From the NCBI GenBank assembly GCA_003453835.1, contig DMMN01000369.1, positions 3,265 to 8,323 of the forward strand: 5,059 nt of DNA, read 5' to 3'. Positions 1 through 5,059 of the stretch are shown one piece after another. A program made the position numbers and the translations under genes. Source of the DNA: Bacteroidota bacterium. Lineage in GTDB: Bacteria > Bacteroidota > Ignavibacteria > UBA10030. The notes under the pieces are model-generated. The model saw only the letters and a program-made list of their open reading frames with translations, was not told where the DNA came from and made no database searches. Every line of letters begins with the position of its first letter. Position 1 is the first letter of the stretch.

Positions 1-537
1 GGCAGGTGCGACTTGGCCTGCGAAACCGGCCGGACGGATTCTCGACCAGATCGCCATGCCGTTCCTCTTGTTCAGAACGAAGGACTCGAGAGTTGCGACG
101 CCAGAGTCAGTAGAGGCAAAGGCCTTCAAATAGTCGACGCCGTTTTGAACAAGTGGAAACCGAGAACCCTCTGCGACTCCAGCTTCCAGGGACGCCTTCG
201 TCAGGAAGACCAGATGATCACGCTCGACCCGAACAGCCAGGACGTCTGTGCCATCCTCGACCTTGGCCGACAGTCGACTCGGATTGGGAACAGGATGCTG
301 CGCGAGGAGGTTGCCTTGGCCGATGTACGCGGAGGTGATGGCCCGGCACGAGATCTCGGCCTTGTCGCCCAGAGCGAACGCGCTGATTCGGTACGTCTTT
401 TCCGCGACTGCTTGGGGAGCAGCAGTCGTCGAGTCCGTGTCGGGCTTCCCGGCAGTTCGTCGATCGCACGATGCCCACAATAGCGACGAGACCACTCCCG
501 TGATCAGCGCTCCGACGCATCGCGATTGTGAACTCAT
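1..537 (-). CDS. Cassette 3: exported, possibly lipidated hypothetical protein (3' end outside window)
   Basis: This frame is open for all 179 codons from the ATG at 537 to the window edge, so the protein is C-terminally incomplete here. It begins MSSQSRCVGALITGVVSSLL, a short basic start followed by a hydrophobic stretch (residues 8-22), then WASC with Cys24. That could be a lipoprotein cleavage site, but Trp at -3 is unusual, so a plain Sec signal peptide is the alternative. The mature part (from about residue 45) is a mix of short beta-like segments such as KTYRISAFALGD, DVLAVRVERDHLVFL and GMAIWSRIRPAGF; I do not recognise a family. The ATG is 26 bases inside the cassette, counted from the recombination point at 564/563. 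GGGGA about 11 bases upstream is a weak ribosome site. No promoter fits in this leader, so expression probably depends on read-through from upstream cassettes. Confidence 0.8.
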   Translation of the reverse strand, partial: MSSQSRCVGALITGVVSSLLWASCDRRTAGKPDTDSTTAAPQAVAEKTYRISAFALGDKAEISCRAITSAYIGQGNLLAQHPVPNPSRLSAKVEDGTDVLAVRVERDHLVFLTKASLEAGVAEGSRFPLVQNGVDYLKAFASTDSGVATLESFVLNKRNGMAIWSRIRPAGFAGQVAPA

Positions 538-557
538 GGTCTGGTGTTCCCCATGCG

Positions 558-678
558 GTCTAACGCCATGCAAATCAGCTGCGGGGGCCTGCCGAGGCCG
601 CCGCGGCCCAAGCTGCCAAAGATATCCCGCGGCGGCTGAGGCGCCGGGGCCCCCGGCAGCTGCATTTGCGGGTTAGCC
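558..678 (-). repeat. attC: attC site of cassette 2 (121 bases)
   Basis: On the minus strand it opens with GGCTAAC (678-672) and closes with GTTAGAC (564-558), the R'' and R' core boxes; integrase would cut between G564 and T563. Between them lie long imperfect arms. GCAAATGCAGCTGCC in the 5' arm pairs with the GCAAATCAGCTGC arm read from the other strand, leaving an extra G and an extra C in the 5' arm separated by six bases (CAGCTG). Extra bases confined to that arm and six apart are the hallmark that orients attC sites. Inner GC-rich segments (about 592-607 and 630-640) fold further, giving a long hairpin. It follows the stop of the cassette 2 ORF by 43 bases. Confidence 0.9.
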
Positions 679-721
679 AGCGGGTGTCACCGCGCGGCAT
701 CCCCGCCGCGGCAGCGCATTG

Positions 722-1261
722 TCAGCGAACCGGTCTACTCACCCGATTCAACGCGTAGCTCCAGCTCGCATCTCCGACGAGCACCTTAAGATCACGGTCG
801 AGAAGTAGCAATACGTTCTCGTCGATGCTGAGCAGCGAGAGAACCCTGCCGACTCCCTCATAGCTCAAGTGATAAACTGCGTGACTGCGCTCGGAGCCTG
901 TCCCGCCCTCGATCCGCCAGCGCCCCCGTCGAGTCGTCCGGGTGCCGTCGAAAACGTAGGCCGTGGGTTGTCCGGTAGCCGGGTCACGATACAGAGTGAG
1001 GCGCCACTTGATCTTCTCGCAGTTCTGGGCCGGAAACCCGGTGAACTCGGTTGCGATGGGACCACAGGGCGTTCGGCCTTCGAAGACCCCGACAAGAGAA
1101 TCGGAAGTGGCCGCCGCGCGGTGAGCAACCTCCGCGCCAACGGAGGGTCCCGGCTTCGATAGATCTTTGGCGGCCTTCGCCGGCGCTGAGAAGCCGTACG
1201 CGGCAAGTCCCCCTGAAGCCACCACTACCACGAAAAGGCCAAGCACGAAGGGCTTGTTCAT
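722..1261 (-). CDS. Cassette 2: secreted NlpE-like (copper/envelope stress lipoprotein-type) domain protein
   Basis: This is a 179-residue protein. Residues 4-26 form a basic-plus-hydrophobic Sec signal or single membrane anchor with no lipobox cysteine, then a low-complexity linker to about residue 52. The folded part starts GVFEGRTPC (58-66) and continues with KWRLTLYRD (85-93), TAYVFDGT, a GRWRIEGG turn, VYHLSYEG, a LLSIDENVLLLLDRD strand pair and WSYALNRV near the end. From memory, this order (GxYxGxxPC, LTLY, G-W, VY.L, D.N.L.LLD, Y.LN) is that of the N-terminal beta-barrel domain of NlpE/copper homeostasis proteins. The CxxC of E. coli NlpE is not kept; the two cysteines are Cys66 and Cys81, fourteen residues apart. 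The start is fixed by a very strong AAGGAGGTG six bases upstream. The cassette leader is about 130 bases, long enough for its own promoter, but I see no convincing one. NlpE likeness is inferred from recalled patterns. Confidence 0.8.
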   Translation of the reverse strand: MNKPFVLGLFVVVVASGGLAAYGFSAPAKAAKDLSKPGPSVGAEVAHRAAATSDSLVGVFEGRTPCGPIATEFTGFPAQNCEKIKWRLTLYRDPATGQPTAYVFDGTRTTRRGRWRIEGGTGSERSHAVYHLSYEGVGRVLSLLSIDENVLLLLDRDLKVLVGDASWSYALNRVSRPVR

Positions 1262-1265
1262 CGAA

Positions 1266-1274
1266 CACCTCCTT
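1266..1274 (-). promoter_or_regulatory. Strong Shine-Dalgarno site of the cassette 2 gene
   Basis: AAGGAGGTG on the minus strand, with the GGAGG core six bases before the ATG at 1261. It is near-perfectly complementary to the 16S rRNA tail and far stronger than the sites of the other genes in the window. It overlaps the end of a 10-base tandem duplication (1271-1290, GATCGCCAAG then GATCGCTAAG). Confidence 0.85.
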
Positions 1275-1385
1275 AGCGATCCTTGGCGATCCAGACGCCA
1301 CTCCCCTGTTTGATGCCGCCCGCACCGATTGCGTTTAGCCTCCAGGAAGCCTGAAACTCGGCGGCTCTTCAGGGTTTGGTCGGCT

Positions 1386-1452
1386 GGCTAACGAATGAAG
1401 CTCAGCGGCGCGGCCCGTTGCTGGCCGCGTCCGCTGCAGCGCTTGGTTGGGC
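1386..1452 (-). repeat. attC: attC site of cassette 1 (67 bases)
   Basis: On the minus strand it runs from GCCCAAC (1452-1446) to GTTAGCC (1392-1386), with the predicted cut between G1392 and T1391. The 5' arm GCTGCAGCGGACGCGGCC pairs with the GCTCAGCGGCGCGGCC arm read from the other strand. The 5' arm carries an extra G and an extra A separated by six bases (CAGCGG), the same spacing as in the second attC of this window and in textbook sites such as aadA attC. It is nearly half the length of the other attC, as expected of cassettes with separate histories. The last 16 codons and stop of the cassette 1 ORF lie inside it. Confidence 0.9.
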
Positions 1453-1887
1453 GCTACCGCATACTTTTTTCAACATGAACGTCGTCAATATCGCCATTGG
1501 AAAGAGAGCGATAGCGAAAACAGACACGGAACTGACAAAAGCGTATTCGAGGCCGTTCTGAAGTGGAGTAAATCCGTGTTCAACGAAGCGATAAGCAATG
1601 CCCGTTATGGAACGAACAATAAGTTGAATGGAAGAAATGGTGATGCCGAATACGAATGCTCCTAAAGGAAGAGAAAGCATTCCAGCAACAAGAGACCCTT
1701 TCCATCCCAGGTTCCTCAGTAACCCTGAAAGGACATAGGAAACGATGATTCCACAAATGATGCCGGATAGACAAACGGTCACCATTTGACCGAACGGCTT
1801 ATAAATTTCGCTTAGAAATGCGGGAACGATGGACCATAGAAGACCGCTCACAAAGCCAAATAAAACAACACGTAGATGAGGTTTCAT
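1402..1887 (-). CDS. Cassette 1: small integral membrane protein with four predicted helices
   Basis: This 161-residue protein has four hydrophobic stretches, about residues 7-26, 35-57, 65-91 and 116-139, separated by short polar turns (SEIYKPFG, RNLGWKG, RFVEHGFTP). There is no signal peptide beyond the first helix and no catalytic motif that I recognise; the glycine- and serine-rich helices would suit a small channel, transporter subunit or structural membrane protein, but that is only a guess. Residues 146-161 (AQPSAAADAASNGPRR) are encoded by the attC site, so the tail probably reflects attC structure and not protein function. The start is supported by AGGAGA six bases upstream (1898-1893). 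The leader is only 21 bases from the recombination point at 1909/1908, so transcription must come from attI or intI. GC content is about 45% across 1561-1860, clearly below the neighbouring cassette. Confidence 0.85.
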   Translation of the reverse strand: MKPHLRVVLFGFVSGLLWSIVPAFLSEIYKPFGQMVTVCLSGIICGIIVSYVLSGLLRNLGWKGSLVAGMLSLPLGAFVFGITISSIQLIVRSITGIAYRFVEHGFTPLQNGLEYAFVSSVSVFAIALFPMAILTTFMLKKVCGSAQPSAAADAASNGPRR

Positions 1888-1902
1888 GGTCTTCTCCTAG
1901 GC

Positions 1903-2067
1903 GCCCAACTAGTGAGTATATTGGTCAGCATAGCACGGTTGCTGAATTTTAGAAAACAAAATTAATTCTCTTGCCCTTCCTCGTAGTTGTCGAGCTTCTG
2001 TTGAAAGCTATCGGGCATGCAAACACTGGTCAGTATATTCCCGTTATGGCTGCAAGGCGACAACCAC
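1903..2067 (-). other. attI: Probable attI recombination region of the integron
   Basis: This segment lies between the integrase pseudogene stop and the first cassette. It ends on the minus strand in GTTGGGC (1909-1903), a perfect GTTRRRY core site, with cleavage predicted between G1909 and T1908. Unlike the two attC sites, no complementary R''/L'' arm is found upstream, so it does not fold as an attC and fits an attI. A direct repeat sits within it: AATATACTCACTAGT ending next to the core (1922-1908) and AATATACTGACCAGT (2039-2025), 13 of 15 identical and 117 bases apart. Class 1 attI also has direct repeats acting as extra integrase binding sites, so these may serve the same purpose; that is inference. 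It is AT-rich at 1945-1975. Confidence 0.7.
1915..1932 (-). promoter_or_regulatory. Possible cassette promoter elements (-10-like) inside attI
   Basis: Two -10-like hexamers lie just upstream of the cassette 1 core site on the minus strand: TATACT (1920-1915, five of six to consensus) and an extended TGC-TATGCT (1935-1927). Neither has a good -35 at 16-18 bases. A Pc-type promoter is expected here because cassette 1 has only a 21-base leader, but the sequence evidence is weak. Confidence 0.3.
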
Positions 2068-2790
2068 CTACACCATCAATGAATCTGCTGGGCTACGGAC
2101 TCCCTTACCCCCTCGGTTTAGCACGTGGGTGTAGACTTGTCCTGAGCGTAGCCGAAGGATCATCGTGGTCGTCACGTCCTTATGTCCCAACAGTTCTTGA
2201 ACTGTTCTAATGTCGTAGCCATCTTCCAATAAGTGGGTTGCGAAAGAATGGCGAAGCGAATGACAAGTCGCCGGCTTGGAAAGCTCCGCCTTGAGTCTCG
2301 CCTCCTTAAATGCTCGCTATAGAACCGATTCGTGAAGATGGTGCCTCCGCTTCTCTCCGGTCACCGTGTCAGTATAATGGCTGGTTGCAGGAAATACCCA
2401 CTCCCATTTCACTTCTTCCTTCGTGAGCACGACGGGCAGCCTTCTCTGTCTTTTGGCCCGAACGACGCCATGAATTAGGCCGATCTTCTTCTCCAGGACT
2501 TCACGGTAAAGAAACAGGATGCCATTCAGCCCTTGGTTCTGGGTCGATGCGCTCAGGTGCGAGTCGCACGCTAAGCTGGACAAGAACTGGCCGATTTCTT
2601 GTTCGCCCATTTCCTGTGGATGACGCTTGTTATGGAAAAAGATGAACCGCTTGTTCCAACTGATGTACGCTTGCTCTGTGTTGCGACTGAGGTGTCGCGT
2701 CCGGATTGCCTGGCGCACCCGGTCAAGCAACCTGGGTGCCGCGAGGGATTGCAAAATCGGATGGCCGATAGGTAAGGACTCTGAGGACAT
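2068..2790 (-). pseudogene. intI: Integron integrase (IntI, tyrosine recombinase), inactivated
   Basis: IntI normally recombines attC with attI to capture cassettes. The N-terminal core-binding domain is intact (residues about 20-120: LLDRVRQAIRTRHLSRNTEQAY, RFIFFHNKRHP, ASTQNQGLNGILFLYREVL). The IntI-specific tail is also present: [33 protein letters not shown] (HxxR at His177/Arg180), LLGHKDV with His203, and [15 protein letters not shown] with the catalytic Tyr220. There are three defects. VLTKEEV (121-127) joins directly to WEWVFPA, where the family has about 100 more residues, removing the box I arginine and beta-hairpin lysine. Codon 158 is TAG where relatives usually have CAG (Gln). 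An eight-codon insertion (LRLRSGQV, 212-219) sits just before Tyr220. No frameshift exists across the whole length. The start at 2790 is preferred over 2874 because family alignment begins near here, AAGAAGG lies six bases upstream, and the longer start overlaps the promoter. It is transcribed toward the cassettes. Confidence 0.92.
2134..2157 (-). repeat. 24-base repeat-like insertion in intI before the catalytic tyrosine
   Basis: Between the codons for TTTMI and YTHV, adjacent in the family, lie 24 extra bases, read on the minus strand as CTTCGGCTACGCTCAGGACA followed by AGTC. The core resembles the CCTTCGnCnnnGCTCAGG short dispersed repeat that I recall from many environmental genomes. Its ends form a weak palindrome (TCCT/AGGA). 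GA occurs at both boundaries on the plus strand (2134-2135 and 2158-2159), so the exact edges are ambiguous by two bases. The frame is preserved, adding eight residues. Confidence 0.7.
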
Positions 2791-2845
2791 GGAAAGCCTT
2801 CTTCCGACGGTAGGAAAAGAAGTGCGTAAGGCTCTTAGTGCGCCC

Positions 2846-2874
2846 ATCTTAGCCAAACGCCGGCTTAATGTCAA
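2846..2874 (-). promoter_or_regulatory. Sigma70-type promoter of intI
   Basis: On the minus strand TTGACA (2874-2869, perfect -35) is followed by a 17-base spacer and TAAGAT (2851-2846, four of six to the -10 consensus). Transcription would begin near 2839, about 50 bases before the intI ATG at 2790. No LexA box (CTGT-N8-ACAG) is visible over it, unlike many integron integrase promoters. Because intI and the cassettes face the same way, transcripts starting here could continue into the array. Confidence 0.65.
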
Positions 2875-3131
2875 GTGGGCTGCACGCTAGAGACGCGGTC
2901 GGAAACCCACGTCCCCACCTAACCTCCCGGGTCGTACAAAAAGAAACCCAAGAGTCAGCCTGAGTGCGGCCATCCGGACTGAGTCGGGAGAGCGAATGCG
3001 AAGGCGATTCCGAGCAGAAGTCCATACTTCGACTTCGTCCCGATTGACCCCGTTTCACCGGATTGATGAGCATCGGGACTTCGATCAGTGTGACGAACTT
3101 TTTGTACAGCCACTTCCCTTTCCCCCTCCGT

Positions 3132-3161
3132 TTGACATTTCTTTCAATAAAGTATTACATT
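3132..3161 (+). promoter_or_regulatory. Candidate promoter upstream of the propeller gene
   Basis: TTGACA (3132-3137) is followed 18 bases later by TACATT (3156-3161, four of six to the -10 consensus) in a locally AT-rich stretch. It points toward the plus-strand gene but would leave a leader of about 330 bases, so it may serve something else or be chance. Confidence 0.3.
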
Positions 3162-3277
3162 CTGCCACGAATTCTCACCGAACCGTTGCTCGTTCGCCCC
3201 CATGATCTTCTGTTAGGATGGCAATCAGCCTTCACCAAATCATTCCACGATGGCAACTACTCAGTTGTTTGACCACG

Positions 3278-3313
3278 CTCGCCCGCCCGTCTTGCGGCGT
3301 TCGGGCGGGCGGG
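3278..3313. repeat. GC-rich inverted repeat (hairpin)
   Basis: GCCCGCCCG (3281-3289) pairs perfectly with CGGGCGGGC (3302-3310) around a 12-base loop; the stem extends outward by three more pairs, one of them G-T. No T-run follows on either strand, so an intrinsic terminator is unlikely. It resembles a REP-type intergenic palindrome, or it may be an RNA structure in the leader of the downstream gene. Confidence 0.6.
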
Positions 3314-3496
3314 GATAGCGAAGCCCGACCTCTAACTTGGCAACCGCTATCGCGTTTATCATTCTTGGGTCTCCGGCTGTGTGCCATCTGTGGTGAGACA
3401 GCCAATGTATCTTTCTTTCGCCGGGCAGGCGCGCGTGTGTCATGGGTGGTCAAAGAAACCGCTTCCTCCGTTCAGAACGCTGAGCAGTTCACCACG

Positions 3497-5059
3497 ATGA
3501 GAAATACGTTTCGTCTCTGCACGTTGCTCTTCTACATTTCCCTCTCTGCTCCTTGCGGGCGAGCGCAGGGACTCGATCCCGCTAAATCCATCTCGCAGTA
3601 CAGTCATCAGGTCTGGCAGACGAAGGACGGTCTGCCGCAAAACTCTGTCAACGCGATCATCCAGGATCGCTCGGGCTATCTTTGGCTCGGGACGCAAGAA
3701 GGTCTCGTACGTTTCGACGGAGTACGCTTCTATGTGGTCGACAAAAAGCATGTCCCGGATCTCGAGAGCAACTATGTGTGGGCGATCGCCGAGGGGAGCG
3801 ATAGCAGTCTTTGGATTGGAACTCGAGGCGGCGGACTTCTTCATCTGAAGGGTGGAAAGAGCAGAGCGTACACGACCAGGGATGGCTTGCCGTCGGATAT
3901 CGTCGTGTCGCTCGCATTCGATTCCCATGACAATCTCTGGATCGGGACGCACGAAGGCGGGCTCACTTGTTTTACGGCCGGGGACTTCAGGACCTATTCA
4001 ACGGCGGAGGGACTTCCCAGCAACACGGCTCAGGTGCTTCTCCGAGATTCGAAAGAAAGGATCTGGATCGGCACAGGTGGCGGCGGCTTGAGTTGCATGG
4101 TGGATGGAGCGCTGAGCACTTTCAACCGGAAACAAGGTCTCGGCAGCGACATTGTGACCGCTCTCCACGAGACGCGCCAGGGCCTTTTGCTGATCGGAAC
4201 GACAGATGGAGTACGCGTGATGAAGGATGGAAGAATCACTCCTTTCACCGTTGCTGGTCGAAAGCTCGCCGAGGTCGTTCTCTCGATCCAGGAAGATCGA
4301 AACGGCGCGATCTGGTTCGGGATGGCGGGCGGCGGACTTGTACGCGTGTGGAAGGACAGAGTCGATCGATTCGGAACAAAGGAGGGTTTGTCCGACGGAC
4401 TTGTGCGGGCGCTCTTTGAGGATCGGGAAGGAAACCTCTGGATCGGCACGTACGGTGGAGGATTGAATCGCTTCTCTGAGGCGAGGTTTGATTCATACAC
4501 ACGGTCGGAGGGATTGTCACACGATTTCATTCTCTCCATCTGTGAAGACGGTCAAGGTGCGATGTGGATCGGAACGTACGAAGGCGGCCTTAATCGCCTC
4601 AAGAACGGATCGATCACTCAGGTCACCACCCGTGACGGTCTTCCGATGAACACGATCACTTCGGTTTGTAGTGACCGCAGCGGTGCGATATGGATCGGCA
4701 CGAATGGAAAGGGGCTCGCCCGTCTGAAGGAAGGTCGCGTCACGAGCTATGCTTCGCCGAACGATCAGAACGATCATGCGGTTCTGTGCATGCTCCAGGA
4801 TTCCCGCGGTCAAGTCTGGATAGGTTCCAACAAAGGTCTCAGCCGGTGGACCGGAGAATTCCTGGAAACGGTGAATGTTTTTGGGGATCTCCCCCTCAGT
4901 CCCGTAGTTGCGTTGGCTGAATCACGGGCCGGCCATCTTTGGATTGGCACCGACGGAGGAGGATTGGTCCGACTCAAGAATGGGGAGCGCACGTTGCTGA
5001 CAAGAAGAGACGGTCTCGCAAATGATTTTGTCATTTCGCTTTACGAGGACGGGGAAGGA
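3497..5059 (+). CDS. Two-component regulator propeller (Reg_prop) sensor protein, 5' part; continues past window
   Basis: The frame is open for 521 codons to the window edge. Residues 1-23 are a Sec signal peptide (hydrophobic 7-18, likely cut after Ala23 before QG), placing the rest outside the inner membrane. From residue 33 (SQYSHQVWQTKDGLPQNSVN) come tandem Reg_prop repeats with the pattern DG/EGL-S-N/D-V-x-I-x-D-x-G-LWIGT-GGGL-R. The WIGT positions are W63, W106, W148, W190, L232 (Trp lost), W273, W315, W357, W399, W441 and W482, spaced 41-43 residues: eleven blades, with a twelfth starting at the edge. Relatives carry about fourteen blades (two seven-bladed propellers), a Y_Y_Y domain, a membrane helix, then a GGDEF, histidine kinase or other output domain; none of these is visible yet. 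The ligand is unknown. The ATG at 3497 is chosen because the signal peptide starts there; no good Shine-Dalgarno precedes it. Confidence 0.92.
   Translation, partial: MRNTFRLCTLLFYISLSAPCGRAQGLDPAKSISQYSHQVWQTKDGLPQNSVNAIIQDRSGYLWLGTQEGLVRFDGVRFYVVDKKHVPDLESNYVWAIAEGSDSSLWIGTRGGGLLHLKGGKSRAYTTRDGLPSDIVVSLAFDSHDNLWIGTHEGGLTCFTAGDFRTYSTAEGLPSNTAQVLLRDSKERIWIGTGGGGLSCMVDGALSTFNRKQGLGSDIVTALHETRQGLLLIGTTDGVRVMKDGRITPFTVAGRKLAEVVLSIQEDRNGAIWFGMAGGGLVRVWKDRVDRFGTKEGLSDGLVRALFEDREGNLWIGTYGGGLNRFSEARFDSYTRSEGLSHDFILSICEDGQGAMWIGTYEGGLNRLKNGSITQVTTRDGLPMNTITSVCSDRSGAIWIGTNGKGLARLKEGRVTSYASPNDQNDHAVLCMLQDSRGQVWIGSNKGLSRWTGEFLETVNVFGDLPLSPVVALAESRAGHLWIGTDGGGLVRLKNGERTLLTRRDGLANDFVISLYEDGEG

Larger units (their letters stand above)
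1..2790 (-). mobile_element. Integron with same-orientation (inverted) integrase pseudogene and at least three cassettes
   Basis: Reading the minus strand there is an integron integrase pseudogene (2790-2068), a likely attI ending in GTTGGGC (1909-1903), then cassette 1 (1908-1392, 517 bases), cassette 2 (1391-564, 828 bases) and the start of cassette 3 (563 to beyond 1). Two attC sites separate the cassettes. Each complete cassette holds one ORF followed by its attC, the normal cassette plan. In class 1 and Vibrio integrons intI is transcribed away from the cassettes; here it points the same way and the cassettes follow its 3' end, as in the minority inverted-integrase group. The array runs off the left edge, so total cassette number is unknown. 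Hand-counted GC differs between cassettes (134/300 in 1561-1860; 83/120 in 901-960 plus 1081-1140), as expected for cassettes of different origin. Confidence 0.88.
2875..3496. other. Gene-free spacer between intI and the propeller gene
   Basis: No ORF here has a convincing start, family match or codon pattern. It contains the divergent promoter candidates and a GC-rich hairpin at 3278-3313. The minus strand around 3020-2960 encodes, in one frame without a start codon, a signal-peptide-like string (KYGLLLGIAFAFALPTQS) before a stop, which may be a decayed gene end. Otherwise I see nothing in it. Confidence 0.6.

Noticed and set aside
13..483. Plus-strand ORF of 156 codons
   Set aside because: It lies opposite the cassette 3 gene, which has a signal peptide, cassette position and an uninterrupted frame; the plus-strand product is arginine-rich with no recognisable start region.
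1328..1392. A further attC-like core (GGCTAAAC on the minus strand near 1332-1339)
   Set aside because: It has an extra A relative to the core and no partner arms, so no attC fold is supported.
2791..2874. Longer intI start at 2874
   Set aside because: The added 28 residues cover the -35 element and do not resemble integrase N termini.
3063..3272. Plus-strand ORF of 69 codons in the spacer
   Set aside because: There is no Shine-Dalgarno, no recognised motif, and the phenylalanine/leucine richness comes from a T-rich stretch.
3278..3313. Intrinsic terminator
   Set aside because: The stem is stable but no T-run follows on either strand, and no gene ends beside it.
3250..3318. 22-codon ORF beginning MATTQLFDHARP
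   Set aside because: It has no ribosome site and half of it is the GC-rich hairpin; chance is the simpler explanation.
3440..4539. Long minus-strand ORFs opposite the propeller gene
   Set aside because: They are antisense shadows of a strongly repetitive coding sequence; their regularity mirrors the Reg_prop repeats.

Overview
The window is a bacterial integron fragment read on the minus strand (about 1-2874), a gene-free spacer (2875-3496), and the 5' part of a large propeller sensor gene on the plus strand (3497 to beyond 5059). The host cannot be fixed from sequence. Long Reg_prop sensors of this type are common in Acidobacteriota, Bacteroidota and some Proteobacteria, and an integron integrase facing the same way as its cassettes is known from a minority of lineages (Treponema, Chlorobium and planctomycete examples). 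I therefore only suggest a GC-rich environmental bacterium.

Integron layout, in minus-strand order: a sigma70-like promoter (2874-2846); an integron integrase pseudogene (2790-2068); a probable attI region (about 2067-1903) ending in the core site GTTGGGC; cassette 1 (1908-1392) with a four-helix membrane protein; attC (1452-1386); cassette 2 (1391-564) with a secreted NlpE-like protein; attC (678-558); and cassette 3 (563 to beyond position 1) with a partial exported, possibly lipidated protein. Both attC sites have the right core boxes, imperfect arm pairing, and two extra bases in the same arm separated by six bases. This fixes the cassette orientation as minus and makes the integron call firm. 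The cassettes are transcribed in the SAME direction as intI and lie downstream of its 3' end, the opposite of the class 1 arrangement.

The integrase is dead by three independent lesions that all keep the frame: a deletion of roughly 100 codons removing the box I arginine and catalytic lysine region, an amber stop at codon 158, and a 24-base insertion of a small repeat-like sequence immediately before the catalytic tyrosine. The array is thus probably frozen unless an integrase acts in trans. Transcription from the intI promoter or from attI could read straight into the cassettes. Cassettes 1 and 3 leave only about 20-26 bases between the recombination point and the ATG, so they need an outside promoter.

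All three cassette products look membrane-bound or exported. The plus-strand gene diverges from intI and encodes a signal peptide followed by at least eleven Reg_prop blades of about 42 residues. It continues past the window, where a Y_Y_Y domain and a signalling output domain would be expected.
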